Assembly (NCBI GenBank): GCA_963756025.1 | Contig: CAVWMF010000007.1 | Span: forward strand, 682,001-746,000 | DNA length: 64,000 nt | Direction of reading: 5' to 3' | Origin: Bog-473 sp963756025 | GTDB taxonomy: Bacteria; Actinomycetota; Acidimicrobiia; Acidimicrobiales; RAAP-2 | In this document: positions 42,111 to 49,673 of the stretch, in pieces | Layout of the letters: each line of letters begins with the position of its first letter | How positions within the stretch are numbered: the stretch's first letter is position 1 | Program-made: the position numbers and the translations under genes | Notes under the pieces: model-generated | The model's input: only the letters and a program-made list of their open reading frames with translations | Told to the model about the DNA's origin: nothing | The model's database searches: none

Positions 42111-42185
42111 TGGGGACGGAGGGACTCGAACCCTCACTGGAGGCGGTTTAAGCGCCCTGCCTCTGCCAATTGGGCTACGCCCCCC
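42111..42185 (-). tRNA. tRNA with UAA anticodon but short (class I) variable loop
   Basis: A full cloverleaf folds on the minus strand. Acceptor stem GGGGGCG pairs with CGTCCCC (one G-U), discriminator A at 42111; CCA is not encoded. The D-arm contains TTGG, anticodon stem GGGCG/CGCCT and loop CTTAAAC give anticodon UAA (codon UUA, leucine). The variable loop is only CCAGT, and the T arm is GAGGG TTCGAGT CCCTC. Bacterial tRNA-Leu normally has a long variable arm, so its charging identity is unclear. A -10 box TATGAT lies 27 bases upstream of the mature 5' end. Confidence 0.85.
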
Positions 42186-42212
42186 GAGACCGGTCTGCTC
42201 TGTGGTGACGTG

Positions 42213-42218
42213 ATCATA
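42213..42218 (-). promoter_or_regulatory. -10 box (TATGAT) for the tRNA gene
   Basis: Minus-strand TATGAT ends about 27 bases before the tRNA 5' end, leaving a short leader for RNase P processing. No convincing -35 box was found. Confidence 0.5.
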
Positions 42219-42279
42219 AGCCCCTGATCGCCCCCGGACGGCCCTCCCTCGGTACGCTGATCAGGTCGCTCCTCCCCTC

Positions 42280-42774
42280 ATGTGCCACCGTGCCTCGGAC
42301 GATCGCCGCCGCCGACCGTCGAGGCGTCCCTCCTGGGCCGCCGCAGCGCTTGTCGCGGCCGCCGGCATCTGGCTCTCCTCGTGGCAAGGGCAGCTGTCGC
42401 GTGATTCCGCAGCAGCGCATCGGGGCGTCGAGCTCGTCGGTGCCTGCGCCATCGTGGCCATGTTCGTTCTCGGGTGGCGACGTCAACACCGGACCACGCG
42501 CGCCTGGGCCGCCGGGACGGTTCGGCTCACATGGGGATGGCGGGCCCGACCCGGGGAGAGCCGCATCTCCGTGCTGGTGTGGTGCGGCGTGATCGCGGGT
42601 GTCATCGGGTGGGACCTTTTCAGCTTCGCCGTCCAGTCGCCCTCGTTTCCTACGCTGAGCACTCTCGTCGGCCACCTGACCCGTCACCCGATTGGCCGAG
42701 GCATCCTCTTCGCCCTCTGGCTGGTCGTGGGGGCCTACGCGGTCGCCGGATGGCGCGCCGCGGCGCGCCGATGA
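42280..42774 (+). CDS. Small multi-pass membrane protein (DUF6186-neighbour type)
   Basis: A 164-residue protein with a basic N-terminus and about four membrane segments: AAALVAAAGIWLSSW, LVGACAIVAMFVLGW, LVWCGVIAGVIGWDLFSFAV and GILFALWLVVGAYAVAGW. It has a conserved-looking TLSTLVGHLTRHPIGR loop. Its stop overlaps the next start (ATGA). I do not recognise an assigned function. Pairs of such small membrane proteins occur in Acidimicrobiia. Leucine-poor GC-rich codon use matches neighbours, so it is likely a real gene. Confidence 0.6.
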   Translation: MCHRASDDRRRRPSRRPSWAAAALVAAAGIWLSSWQGQLSRDSAAAHRGVELVGACAIVAMFVLGWRRQHRTTRAWAAGTVRLTWGWRARPGESRISVLVWCGVIAGVIGWDLFSFAVQSPSFPTLSTLVGHLTRHPIGRGILFALWLVVGAYAVAGWRAAARR

Positions 42775-42932
42775 CAACCCTTGCGGTGGAGCCCGGACTG
42801 GTCGTGTGGTGCGTGTTGGCGGCCGGAGCAGTCGCGTGGCTGGCCGTCCTCGTCGTCTCGGCCCGGCCGCTGCTCGGTCCGGTGAGGGTCGCCCGCTGGG
42901 CCCTTTCCTCGTGGTGCTCCCGGTCAACGGCC
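42771..42932 (+). pseudogene. Fragment of a second small membrane protein
   Basis: Begins MTTLAVEPGLVVWCVLAAGAVAWLAVLVVSARPLLG and resembles DUF6186-like membrane proteins, coupled by ATGA to the previous gene. After RWALSSW the expected second helix is missing, and the frame runs on for 150 residues antisense to the carboxylesterase without membrane character. It looks truncated or frameshifted. The true end cannot be placed, and the coordinates cover only the part I can support. Confidence 0.4.
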
Positions 42933-44513
42933 CTAGGCCGGCGACGTGGCGCGCAACGGCCTGTACCGCTCCCAGACCGACAATTCAGCGTTGCGCGGTC
43001 CGTCGACGGCGCCGACCTGATGGCCGAAGACCATCGTGGCGCGCATGCCGGGCTCCCACTGCGGCCAATCGAGCTCGGTCCGGGTCGGACTGCCCGTCCG
43101 GGCGAAGGAAAGCCAGGCCTGTTGCATGTGTGTCGACAGCTGCTCGACCTCGGGGCCGGCCCCGGTGAACATCTGCACGGCGGGTATGTCCACCACGCCG
43201 AAGACGAACGGGAGCTCGAGCGCATGGCAGGATCCCAACACCCCTCCGAAAGCGGGGGATTCCCACTCGAAGAGATAGACAAAGGTGCCCGCGCCCTGCG
43301 CGGCCTGGGAAGCGGCCAGCTGGAGGCTGGGCCAACGGAAGACGCCGTCGCTCCCGAGGGCGATCATGAGTGAACGGGGATCGACTGTCTCTGATCGAGC
43401 CTGGCGGACAGTTCGGTACTGCCCGATCAATGCAGCACTCGGCACATCCGGTGCCGCATTGTCGAGCCAACGAAACAAGCTTTCGTCATCGAGGGCCGAC
43501 AGTTCGGGACGCCCGAGTCCGAAGAGTGCCAACTCGTCGCGGTTGGTGCCGACGAGCAGGTCGATCCCTGCCGCCGCGCCCTGCCCCACCGCCTCGAGCG
43601 GGTGCAGTGGGAAGAAGGCGCCGTCGACGACCGGGAGAAACGGCAGCGGGATCAAGCCGGGATCGGGTCGGCGTTGCGCGATCTCTTCGGTGGCCGTCAA
43701 CAGGTCCGCGAAGGGAATCGCTTCGAACGCCTCCCGCGTGCACGCCGCGACGCCCAGCGCCGCCGCAAGGCGATCGGCCACACGCTCGCCCTCATCGACC
43801 GAGTGCACGTGCACGCCGCCGCTCTGCACGATGGCGCGATGGAACAGGCCGGACGACGAGGGTGCTCCCAGGAGCGCAGCGACACTGAATCCGCCGGCAG
43901 ACTCACCGAACAGCGTGACGTTGCCGGGGTCACCCCCGAACTGAGCGATGTGGTCGCGCACCCAGCGCAACGCAGCGATCTGGTCATGGAGCCCCCAGTT
44001 CCCCATGTAGCCATCGGGATCGTCCAATGCCCGGTGCGCGAGAAACCCGAGCGCGCCCAGTCTGTAGTTGACGGTGACGACGACGACGTCGCCGTTGCGC
44101 ACGAGATGGTCGCCCCGATAGAGGAGGACCGACCCGCTACCCGACGTGAATCCACCACCGTGAATCCAGACCATGACCGGTCGGCCGCGTCCGGACGTCG
44201 TCGTGGGATTCTCGGGAATCTCACCGGTCCAGATGTTGAGGGTCAGGCAGTCTTCGCTCCGCACATCACCGGCATCGGGATCCGAGGGGCTTGCGATGCC
44301 GCCAGCCGCCACGATCTGCGGCGCGATAGGCCCGAAGGACGACGCATCCCGCACGCCCTTCCAGGGCAGCGGGGGTTGCGGGGGCCGCCATCGCAATGGT
44401 CCCTCCGGTGCCCGGGCATAGGGGATACCGGAAAACGACCAGTGATCTTCGCGCCATACACCGCCGACCCGCCCTCCGCCTACGGTGACGACTCCGTTCA
44501 TTGCTAGCACCAT
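42933..44513 (-). CDS. Type B carboxylesterase
   Basis: A 526-residue esterase of the cholinesterase/carboxylesterase family. Domain marks: FSGIPYARAPEGPLRW near the N-terminus, EDCLTLNIWTG, the oxyanion hole WIHGGGFTSGSG near residue 118, the nucleophile in FGESAGGFSV near residue 205, and a catalytic histidine in LGSCHALELPFVFG toward the C-terminus. It hydrolyses carboxylic esters of unknown nature. No signal peptide is seen, so it is probably cytosolic. Start: ATG at 44513 (an ATG four codons in is possible). It is divergent from a RipA-like gene and convergent with the small membrane genes. Confidence 0.92.
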   Translation of the reverse strand: MVLAMNGVVTVGGGRVGGVWREDHWSFSGIPYARAPEGPLRWRPPQPPLPWKGVRDASSFGPIAPQIVAAGGIASPSDPDAGDVRSEDCLTLNIWTGEIPENPTTTSGRGRPVMVWIHGGGFTSGSGSVLLYRGDHLVRNGDVVVVTVNYRLGALGFLAHRALDDPDGYMGNWGLHDQIAALRWVRDHIAQFGGDPGNVTLFGESAGGFSVAALLGAPSSSGLFHRAIVQSGGVHVHSVDEGERVADRLAAALGVAACTREAFEAIPFADLLTATEEIAQRRPDPGLIPLPFLPVVDGAFFPLHPLEAVGQGAAAGIDLLVGTNRDELALFGLGRPELSALDDESLFRWLDNAAPDVPSAALIGQYRTVRQARSETVDPRSLMIALGSDGVFRWPSLQLAASQAAQGAGTFVYLFEWESPAFGGVLGSCHALELPFVFGVVDIPAVQMFTGAGPEVEQLSTHMQQAWLSFARTGSPTRTELDWPQWEPGMRATMVFGHQVGAVDGPRNAELSVWERYRPLRATSPA

Positions 44514-44550
44514 ATGAAGTGTTCCCGGTCGGGGTCAACCACAACCACGT

Positions 44551-44606
44551 GTGCCTGTAAGCGAATTCGACGGCCGAAGCAACCGTGTGGCAACCGTGAC
44601 AGGCAC
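44551..44606. promoter_or_regulatory. Regulatory repeats upstream of the RipA-like gene
   Basis: An inverted repeat GTGCCTGT (44551-44558)/ACAGGCAC (44599-44606) encloses two direct repeats of GCAACCGTG starting at 44579 and 44590, i.e. 11 bases apart. Spacing of one helical turn between direct repeats is typical for OmpR-type response regulators such as MtrA, which controls ripA in mycobacteria. Confidence 0.5.
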
Positions 44607-44619
44607 AGCGTGTTCCCTG

Positions 44620-44631
44620 CGGTTGCAACCG
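44620..44631. promoter_or_regulatory. CGGTTGCAACCG perfect palindrome
   Basis: A 12-base perfect palindrome lies at the upstream edge of the promoter, seven bases before the -10 box at 44638. It shares CAACCG with the two direct repeats upstream. Confidence 0.55.
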
Positions 44632-44637
44632 AGGGGT

Positions 44638-44643
44638 TACTGT
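44638..44643 (+). promoter_or_regulatory. -10 box (TACTGT) of a leaderless promoter for the RipA-like gene
   Basis: TACTGT, six bases, then GTG at 44650. It favours this GTG over the more distant ATG at 44551. Confidence 0.55.
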
Positions 44644-44649
44644 TCCCTT

Positions 44650-45933
44650 GTGTCATCAGTGCATTGTCGGAACACTGGACGCCGGACTCGACGCGGGCTC
44701 TTCGCTCGTGGCGCGCTCGTCGTCACCATGCTCGGGTTCGCCGGTTTCTTCGCGACCGGAGCAGGCGCTGTCGGCTCGACGACGCCGACGACCACTCGCG
44801 GACCCGCGCCGAATCAATCGCAGATCAACGCATCGAAGTCGCAGGTGGCGTCGATCGAAGCAACACTGAACAAAGAAGAACAAGCGACATCGGCCCTCGA
44901 CGATCAGTACGACACGGCAGTGAACAACCTGCAGAACGCGCAGATCGCCATTCAGGCGATCACCGCGAAGATCGCCCGCACCAAGGCCCAGGTGGCGCTC
45001 GATCGCAAGCACCTGACCAATGACGCGGTCAAGGCGTACATCTATGGCACACCGCAATCGAACTACGCCGCGCTCTTCTCCTCCTCCGCCACCATGGGCG
45101 AGGCGCGGAACCAGTACACCCAACAGATCGTCGGCAACCTCACCAAGGCGAGGGATGCGCTAAAGACATCCCAGGCCAGCCTCGTTTCGCAACAGGCCCA
45201 ACAAGAGACGCTGGCGGCCCAAGCACAGAGCCAGGCCAATCAGGCCAGGTCGTTGGCCGCGGCCAACGCACAGGCGGCTGCCGCCACGAAAGCGACCCTG
45301 AGCCAGGTCCAGGGACAGTTGGCCCAGGAAGTGGCCCAGGCCGCCGTGGAAGAAGCACAGCAGGAGGCGGCGGCGGCAGCCGCCGCGGCAACCGCTGCGC
45401 AGCGGCAGAGGGCAGCGGCCGCCGCACAGGCTGCGGTGAGCGTGGCCCAGACCGTCGGTGGTTCCGCCAGCGGAGCGGCCGCGACCACCGCCGCCAACCA
45501 GGCGGGAGGGCCGACGAACTACACCGGCACCGTCGGCGGCACGGGCGCCGGGACGGCTGAGCAGCTGGCAGTCGTCCGGGCGGCGGAATCGCAGTTGGGA
45601 GTGCCCTACGTCTTCGGAGGTGCCAGCCCATCACAAGGGTTCGACTGCTCGGGTCTGGTCCAATGGGCCTGGAGGCAGGCGGGCGTGTCGATCCCGCGCA
45701 CCACCGAGGTCCAGTGGCCTGCCCTCACTCACGTCTCACTGGGCGCCCTCGAGCCCGGTGACCTGCTCTTCTACTATGACCTCGACTCGGACGACCAGGT
45801 GGATCACGTCGTGATGTACGTGGGCTCCGGCCCCTACGGGACCGCCACGGTGATCCAAGCTCCGTTCACCGGGGCGACGGTCTCCTATTCGCCGATCTTC
45901 ACCACCGGGCTCATCGGTGCGGGGCGCCCGTAA
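44650..45933 (+). CDS. RipA-like secreted NlpC/P60 peptidoglycan hydrolase
   Basis: About 427 residues. A signal sequence with twin arginines (GRRTRRGLFARGALVVTMLG) is followed by a long coiled coil (residues 45-250) rich in Ala and Gln, then a Gly/Thr linker, then an NlpC/P60 domain: AAESQLGVPYVFGG, catalytic cysteine in GFDCSGLVQWAW, PRTTEVQWP and histidine in DHVVMYVGSG. Enzymes of this type split D-Glu-mDAP bonds to separate daughter cells; the coiled coil keeps them inactive or binds FtsX-like partners. Start GTG at 44650 follows the TACTGT box. Confidence 0.92.
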   Translation: MSSVHCRNTGRRTRRGLFARGALVVTMLGFAGFFATGAGAVGSTTPTTTRGPAPNQSQINASKSQVASIEATLNKEEQATSALDDQYDTAVNNLQNAQIAIQAITAKIARTKAQVALDRKHLTNDAVKAYIYGTPQSNYAALFSSSATMGEARNQYTQQIVGNLTKARDALKTSQASLVSQQAQQETLAAQAQSQANQARSLAAANAQAAAATKATLSQVQGQLAQEVAQAAVEEAQQEAAAAAAAATAAQRQRAAAAAQAAVSVAQTVGGSASGAAATTAANQAGGPTNYTGTVGGTGAGTAEQLAVVRAAESQLGVPYVFGGASPSQGFDCSGLVQWAWRQAGVSIPRTTEVQWPALTHVSLGALEPGDLLFYYDLDSDDQVDHVVMYVGSGPYGTATVIQAPFTGATVSYSPIFTTGLIGAGRP

Positions 45934-45987
45934 CCTCACCTGCCGGCCCGACTCGTAAATCACGCACGGGCAGAGGAGAATGGGGCG

Positions 45988-47100
45988 ATGCACGGGAGCG
46001 AGGAAGCTGTCGCCTCCTCCACCCCGTGGCCGACGCACCTGAAGCTCTCCCTCGTCATTCCGGCTTACAACGAAGGGTTGCGCCTCGAGGCAGGGGTGTC
46101 CCGGCTCCTCGGCGCCATCGAGAGGGGCGCCATCGATGTAGAGACCACGGAGTTCGTCGTGGTCGACGACGGCAGCACCGACGACACCGCCCCGCTCGCC
46201 CGGGCCCTCTTCGCCCCATTCCCCCACGTCCAGCACATCAGGCTGACGCAGAACCGTGGAAAAGGCGGAGCCGTGCGGGCCGGGGTTGCCGCGGCCGGAG
46301 CGCCGCTCGTTGCCTTCGCCGACGCCGATATGGCGATCGACCCCGCGCAGACACCGCAATTCATCCGCGCTCTGCGCGGGTCGAGCATCGCCATCGGATC
46401 CCGCTCCGCCTTCGGCGCGTCGGTGGATCGCCCCAGTCTGCGACGTTCTCTCATGAACCGGACCTTCAATCGGCTGGTCAACACGCTGACCCGGGTGTCG
46501 CTCGACGACACGCAGTGCGGCTTCAAGGCATTCCGAACGCCAGTGGCCAAATTGCTCTTTCACTGTTCGGTCACCGAACGGTTCGCCTTCGATGTGGAGG
46601 TCTTGTCCCTGGCGCGCCGACTCGGATTCAGCATCGCCGAGATTCCGGTCCGGTGGCTGCGCGTCCCGGGTAGCCAGATCCGGCCGTTGAAGGACGCCCG
46701 ATCCATGGCACGCGACGTGGTCCGCGCCGGTCGCGGAGCCGCGTGGGCGCCTCCGGTTCCATCCCTGGCCGTCACGCCGGCCTCATCGCACGCCCAGGGC
46801 CCCGCCGGCCCGGCCTCGCTCGCCGCTCTCCGCTCGGTCCTCGCACCGTGGCTCCCGGTCCTGGAGACCGACAGGGGGCTCCTGGTGCTGTACCCGCAGA
46901 TGAGCGAGCCGCAGATCGAAGCGGCCACGGCATGGATCGCCGCGCACTGCGAGGGAGCGGGACTCGAACGCTCGGTCACCACTGTGAAGCAGCTCGCCGA
47001 GATGGCACCCCTCGTCTTGACCTGGGGCGACGACACCGTCGCCCGCGAGGACCAGGCGGCTCCCGCCGGCGCGGTCGCGGCCAAGAGGGCCAGGACCTGA
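45988..47100 (+). CDS. Family 2 glycosyltransferase (dolichyl-P-mannose/glucose synthase-like)
   Basis: A 370-residue GT-A enzyme. Typical motifs: LVIPAYNEGLRL, VVVDDGSTDDTAPLA, LTQNRGKGGAVRAGV, the metal-binding FADADMAIDP near residue 113, and DDTQCGFKAFR near residue 173. This fits the polyprenyl-phosphate glycosyltransferase group that makes membrane-bound sugar donors for envelope glycans. It lacks the C-terminal membrane helices of some relatives; the last 110 residues form an additional domain that I do not recognise (ETDRGLLVLYPQMSE). It precedes a PlsC and an epimerase gene, which may be co-expressed. Confidence 0.88.
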   Translation: MHGSEEAVASSTPWPTHLKLSLVIPAYNEGLRLEAGVSRLLGAIERGAIDVETTEFVVVDDGSTDDTAPLARALFAPFPHVQHIRLTQNRGKGGAVRAGVAAAGAPLVAFADADMAIDPAQTPQFIRALRGSSIAIGSRSAFGASVDRPSLRRSLMNRTFNRLVNTLTRVSLDDTQCGFKAFRTPVAKLLFHCSVTERFAFDVEVLSLARRLGFSIAEIPVRWLRVPGSQIRPLKDARSMARDVVRAGRGAAWAPPVPSLAVTPASSHAQGPAGPASLAALRSVLAPWLPVLETDRGLLVLYPQMSEPQIEAATAWIAAHCEGAGLERSVTTVKQLAEMAPLVLTWGDDTVAREDQAAPAGAVAAKRART

Positions 47101-47107
47101 GCCTCGC

Positions 47108-47113
47108 TACCAT
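47108..47113 (+). promoter_or_regulatory. -10 box (TACCAT) of a leaderless promoter for the acyltransferase
   Basis: TACCAT, six bases, GTG at 47120. It begins eight bases after the GT2 stop, so this gene may be transcribed separately as well. Confidence 0.5.
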
Positions 47114-47119
47114 GGCCCG

Positions 47120-47995
47120 GTGACCGACCACCGTCCGGTGACCACGGAGACGAGAAGTACGGCCGTCGTGCCGATCAGGATCCCCGACGGGTATGGCGCG
47201 ACGGGAACCATCCGACGCTCCGATGTGGACGAGTGGGGCCGCTCGGAGCGCTTTCGTTCGTTGGCCCGGACCATCTACGACCCGATCTACTCCAAGTGGT
47301 TCCGGGTCGAGTGGGACGGGTTGGAGAAGATTCCCATCCACGGCGGCGCACTCCTCGTGGGGAACCACGCCGGGGCGATCCCTTCGGACGCACCGGTGAT
47401 CATGCACGGCATCGAGAAGGAGCTCGGGCGCCCCGTCTATGGACTGGCCGACCACTTCTTCCGCACGATCCCGGTCGTCGGCACGCTCTGGGCCCGGGGA
47501 GGCGGCGTCTCAGCTCGACCGGCGAACGCCTACCGTCTCCTCAAGGAGCAGAGCCAGCTCGTCCTCGACTTCCCCGAAGGAACCAAGGGGACTTCCAAAT
47601 CGTTCAGCGATCGCTACCAACTCCGCCGATTCGGTCGCGGTGGCTTCGTCGAGATCGCCATGCGGGCCGGGGTGCCCGTCGTGCCGATCGCCGTGACAGG
47701 CTCCGAAGAGACGATGCCGATCCTGTTCCGCCTGCCGGCCGTGGCCAAGGTGCTCGGACTCCCCTACTTCCCGGTCACGGCCAACGTCATGGTCGCCGGT
47801 CCGCTCGGCTACGTGATGCCGCTGCCGGCCAAATTCAAACTGCGGGTCCTCGATCCCATCCATTTCGATGTTCCCCCCGACCAGGAGCGCTACTCGAAGA
47901 GCCGGGTCATGGAGGAATCCGAACGGATCCGCGACCTGATCCAGGAGACCGTCTACGACATGCTGCGCGTCCGCCGCAGCGTGTGGTTCGGCTGA
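47120..47995 (+). CDS. PlsC-type lysophospholipid acyltransferase
   Basis: A 291-residue acyltransferase of the 1-acyl-glycerol-3-phosphate family. The catalytic block I is GNHAGAIPSDAPV near residue 80, a variant of HX4D, block III FPEGTKGT near residue 153, and GVPVVPIAVTG near residue 185. Enzymes of this family acylate a lysophospholipid or glycolipid at the membrane. The gene is followed after 14 bases by an epimerase, the same order of functions as mycobacterial Rv0502/galE2 (reversed in that genome), which supports a conserved lipid-related role. The N-terminal 35 residues are unordered. Confidence 0.9.
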   Translation: MTDHRPVTTETRSTAVVPIRIPDGYGATGTIRRSDVDEWGRSERFRSLARTIYDPIYSKWFRVEWDGLEKIPIHGGALLVGNHAGAIPSDAPVIMHGIEKELGRPVYGLADHFFRTIPVVGTLWARGGGVSARPANAYRLLKEQSQLVLDFPEGTKGTSKSFSDRYQLRRFGRGGFVEIAMRAGVPVVPIAVTGSEETMPILFRLPAVAKVLGLPYFPVTANVMVAGPLGYVMPLPAKFKLRVLDPIHFDVPPDQERYSKSRVMEESERIRDLIQETVYDMLRVRRSVWFG

Positions 47996-48009
47996 GGGCG
48001 ACGGGGCGC

Positions 48010-49047
48010 GTGCAGCATCGCGTGCTCGTCACCGGAGCCGACACCTTCTGGGGCGGTCGGATGATCCAGGCCCTCGAAGAGGACCCCACCATGGAGATGA
48101 TCCTCGGGATGGGCGCGCACGCCCCGACCGTGCCCTTCGAACGGGCCGAGTTCGTGCGCGCCGATGCGAACTACTCGATCCTCAGTCGCATCGTGAAAGC
48201 GACACGGGTCGACACCATCCTCCATACCTTCATGGTGACGAATGCAGCGCGGCTCTCGTCCCGCGCCCTCCACGAGAACAACGTGATCGGGACGATGAAC
48301 CTCCTCGCAGCAGCGGGCGCCAGCGGCTCGTCGGTGCGACACGTCGTTGTCAAGTCCTCAACCCTCGTCTACGGCTCATCGGCCCGGGACCCCAACACAT
48401 TCCATGAGGACACGCCGCGTGCGGGTCCGGCCCGGCACGACGTCGAGCGAACGCTCCTCGAGGCCGAAGGCCTGGTTCGGGACTTCTCCGATGACAACCC
48501 TGGCACGCTGATCACCGTGCTCCGCTTCGCCAATGTGCTGGGGCCCCACCTGACCACTGCCATAAGCCGGAGCCTGTCGCGACCGTTGTGCCCGTCCATC
48601 TTCGGCTTCGATCCGCTCCTGCAGTTCGTGGAGGAAGCCGATGTCGTTCGGGCGCTCCTCCACGTGACCCGTGGTGGCATTCCCGGGCTGTACAACGTGG
48701 CGGGGGCCGGACGCCTGCCGTGGAGCGAGGTGGCCGACATCTGCGGCACCCACCGCTTCCCACTCTCTCCGTACCGGCCCTTGAGGATCCGCCCGCTGGC
48801 GCGGCTGTTCGACCTCCCGCCCGAACTCGAGGATCTTCTGCGCTACGGCCGCGGCGTCGATACCAGCCGACTGGCCGCCACGGGCTTTGCCTACCGGACC
48901 ACCAGTGCCGGAGCCGTCGAGAGCTTCATCGCCGAGCGCCGGCTGCGCCGCGCCGCCGGAAGGACAGCTTCGACCTACACCTACGAACATGACATCGAAC
49001 AGTTCTTCGCGCATTCACCATCGGTGGTCGGAAGATCAGAGGCCTAG
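48010..49047 (+). CDS. NAD-dependent epimerase-like protein (GalE2-like), no YxxxK
   Basis: About 345 residues, extended SDR fold. The cofactor loop VTGADTFWGGRM is irregular (usual GxxGxxG). VKSSTLVYGSSARD corresponds to the catalytic serine/threonine region, but the expected YxxxK is replaced by HDVERTLLE, so classical epimerase chemistry is unlikely. Mycobacterial GalE2 sits beside an acyltransferase in the same way. It may be a regulatory or substrate-binding relative. Start: GTG at 48010; the open frame further upstream is antiparallel or shadow sequence of PlsC. It overlaps the GNAT gene stop by four bases. Confidence 0.75.
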   Translation: MQHRVLVTGADTFWGGRMIQALEEDPTMEMILGMGAHAPTVPFERAEFVRADANYSILSRIVKATRVDTILHTFMVTNAARLSSRALHENNVIGTMNLLAAAGASGSSVRHVVVKSSTLVYGSSARDPNTFHEDTPRAGPARHDVERTLLEAEGLVRDFSDDNPGTLITVLRFANVLGPHLTTAISRSLSRPLCPSIFGFDPLLQFVEEADVVRALLHVTRGGIPGLYNVAGAGRLPWSEVADICGTHRFPLSPYRPLRIRPLARLFDLPPELEDLLRYGRGVDTSRLAATGFAYRTTSAGAVESFIAERRLRRAAGRTASTYTYEHDIEQFFAHSPSVVGRSEA

Positions 49048-49673
49048 CCGTTCGACGGCAGCAACCACTCTCTCGCCAGTTCCGGTTCACGCACCGCCCA
49101 TTCCTCGGAAGTGATGGCGTAGCGCACGTGGTCCTCCCACACCCCGTCGATCTCCAGGAACCTCTCGGCGATCCCTTCTTGGCGGATGCCCAGCTTCTCG
49201 ACGACGCGACGGCTCGCCATGTTGCGCGGGATGATGGAGATCTCGACCCGGTGCAACGAGATCGCTTCGAACGCGAACCGGAGCGTCACCACGACGGACT
49301 CGGGGACGAACCCCCTCCCGGCCAGCGCCTCGTCGATCCAGTAGCCGATGCACGCGCTCTGGAAAGGGCCCCGCTGGATGGATGACAACGTCACTTCGCC
49401 GGCAAATCGCTCACCGATGAAGATACCGAACCCGTAGCCACTGCCGAGATGCCGCTCGCGTTCGCGGATACCGCAGCGGGCCGCGAAGCTCGGCCGGTCC
49501 TCTGATGGGACCGGCGCCCCTTTCGGGCGGGGCTCCCACCGGAGCAACCACGCTCCGCAGCGCGTGCGCACCTCGTGCCACTCGTCGAAATCATGCTCGG
49601 TGAGAGGTCGCAACATGACGCGCTGCCCGTGGAGCGCTAAGGGAGCATGACGCACCGCTCTCGCCGCATTCAT
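49044..49673 (-). CDS. GNAT-family N-acetyltransferase (RimJ/RimL-like)
   Basis: A 209-residue acetyltransferase. The RimJ/RimL pattern is clear: RVMLRPLTEHDFDEWHEVR, YGFGIFIGERFAGEVTLSSI, CIGYWIDEALAGRGFVPESVV (acetyl-CoA binding loop near residue 130), RVEISIIPRNMASRRVVEKLG and the tail HVRYAITSEEW. Such enzymes acetylate ribosomal protein N-termini, amino acids or antibiotics. Start: ATG at 49673 overlapping the aminotransferase stop (ATGA). Upstream open frame is a shadow of the aminotransferase. Coupling suggests joint function in amino-acid or protein modification. Confidence 0.88.
   Translation of the reverse strand: MNAARAVRHAPLALHGQRVMLRPLTEHDFDEWHEVRTRCGAWLLRWEPRPKGAPVPSEDRPSFAARCGIRERERHLGSGYGFGIFIGERFAGEVTLSSIQRGPFQSACIGYWIDEALAGRGFVPESVVVTLRFAFEAISLHRVEISIIPRNMASRRVVEKLGIRQEGIAERFLEIDGVWEDHVRYAITSEEWAVREPELAREWLLPSNG

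Noticed and set aside
42111..42185. Ochre suppressor tRNA
   Set aside because: The anticodon read 5' to 3' is UAA, which pairs with UUA; an ochre suppressor would need UUA.
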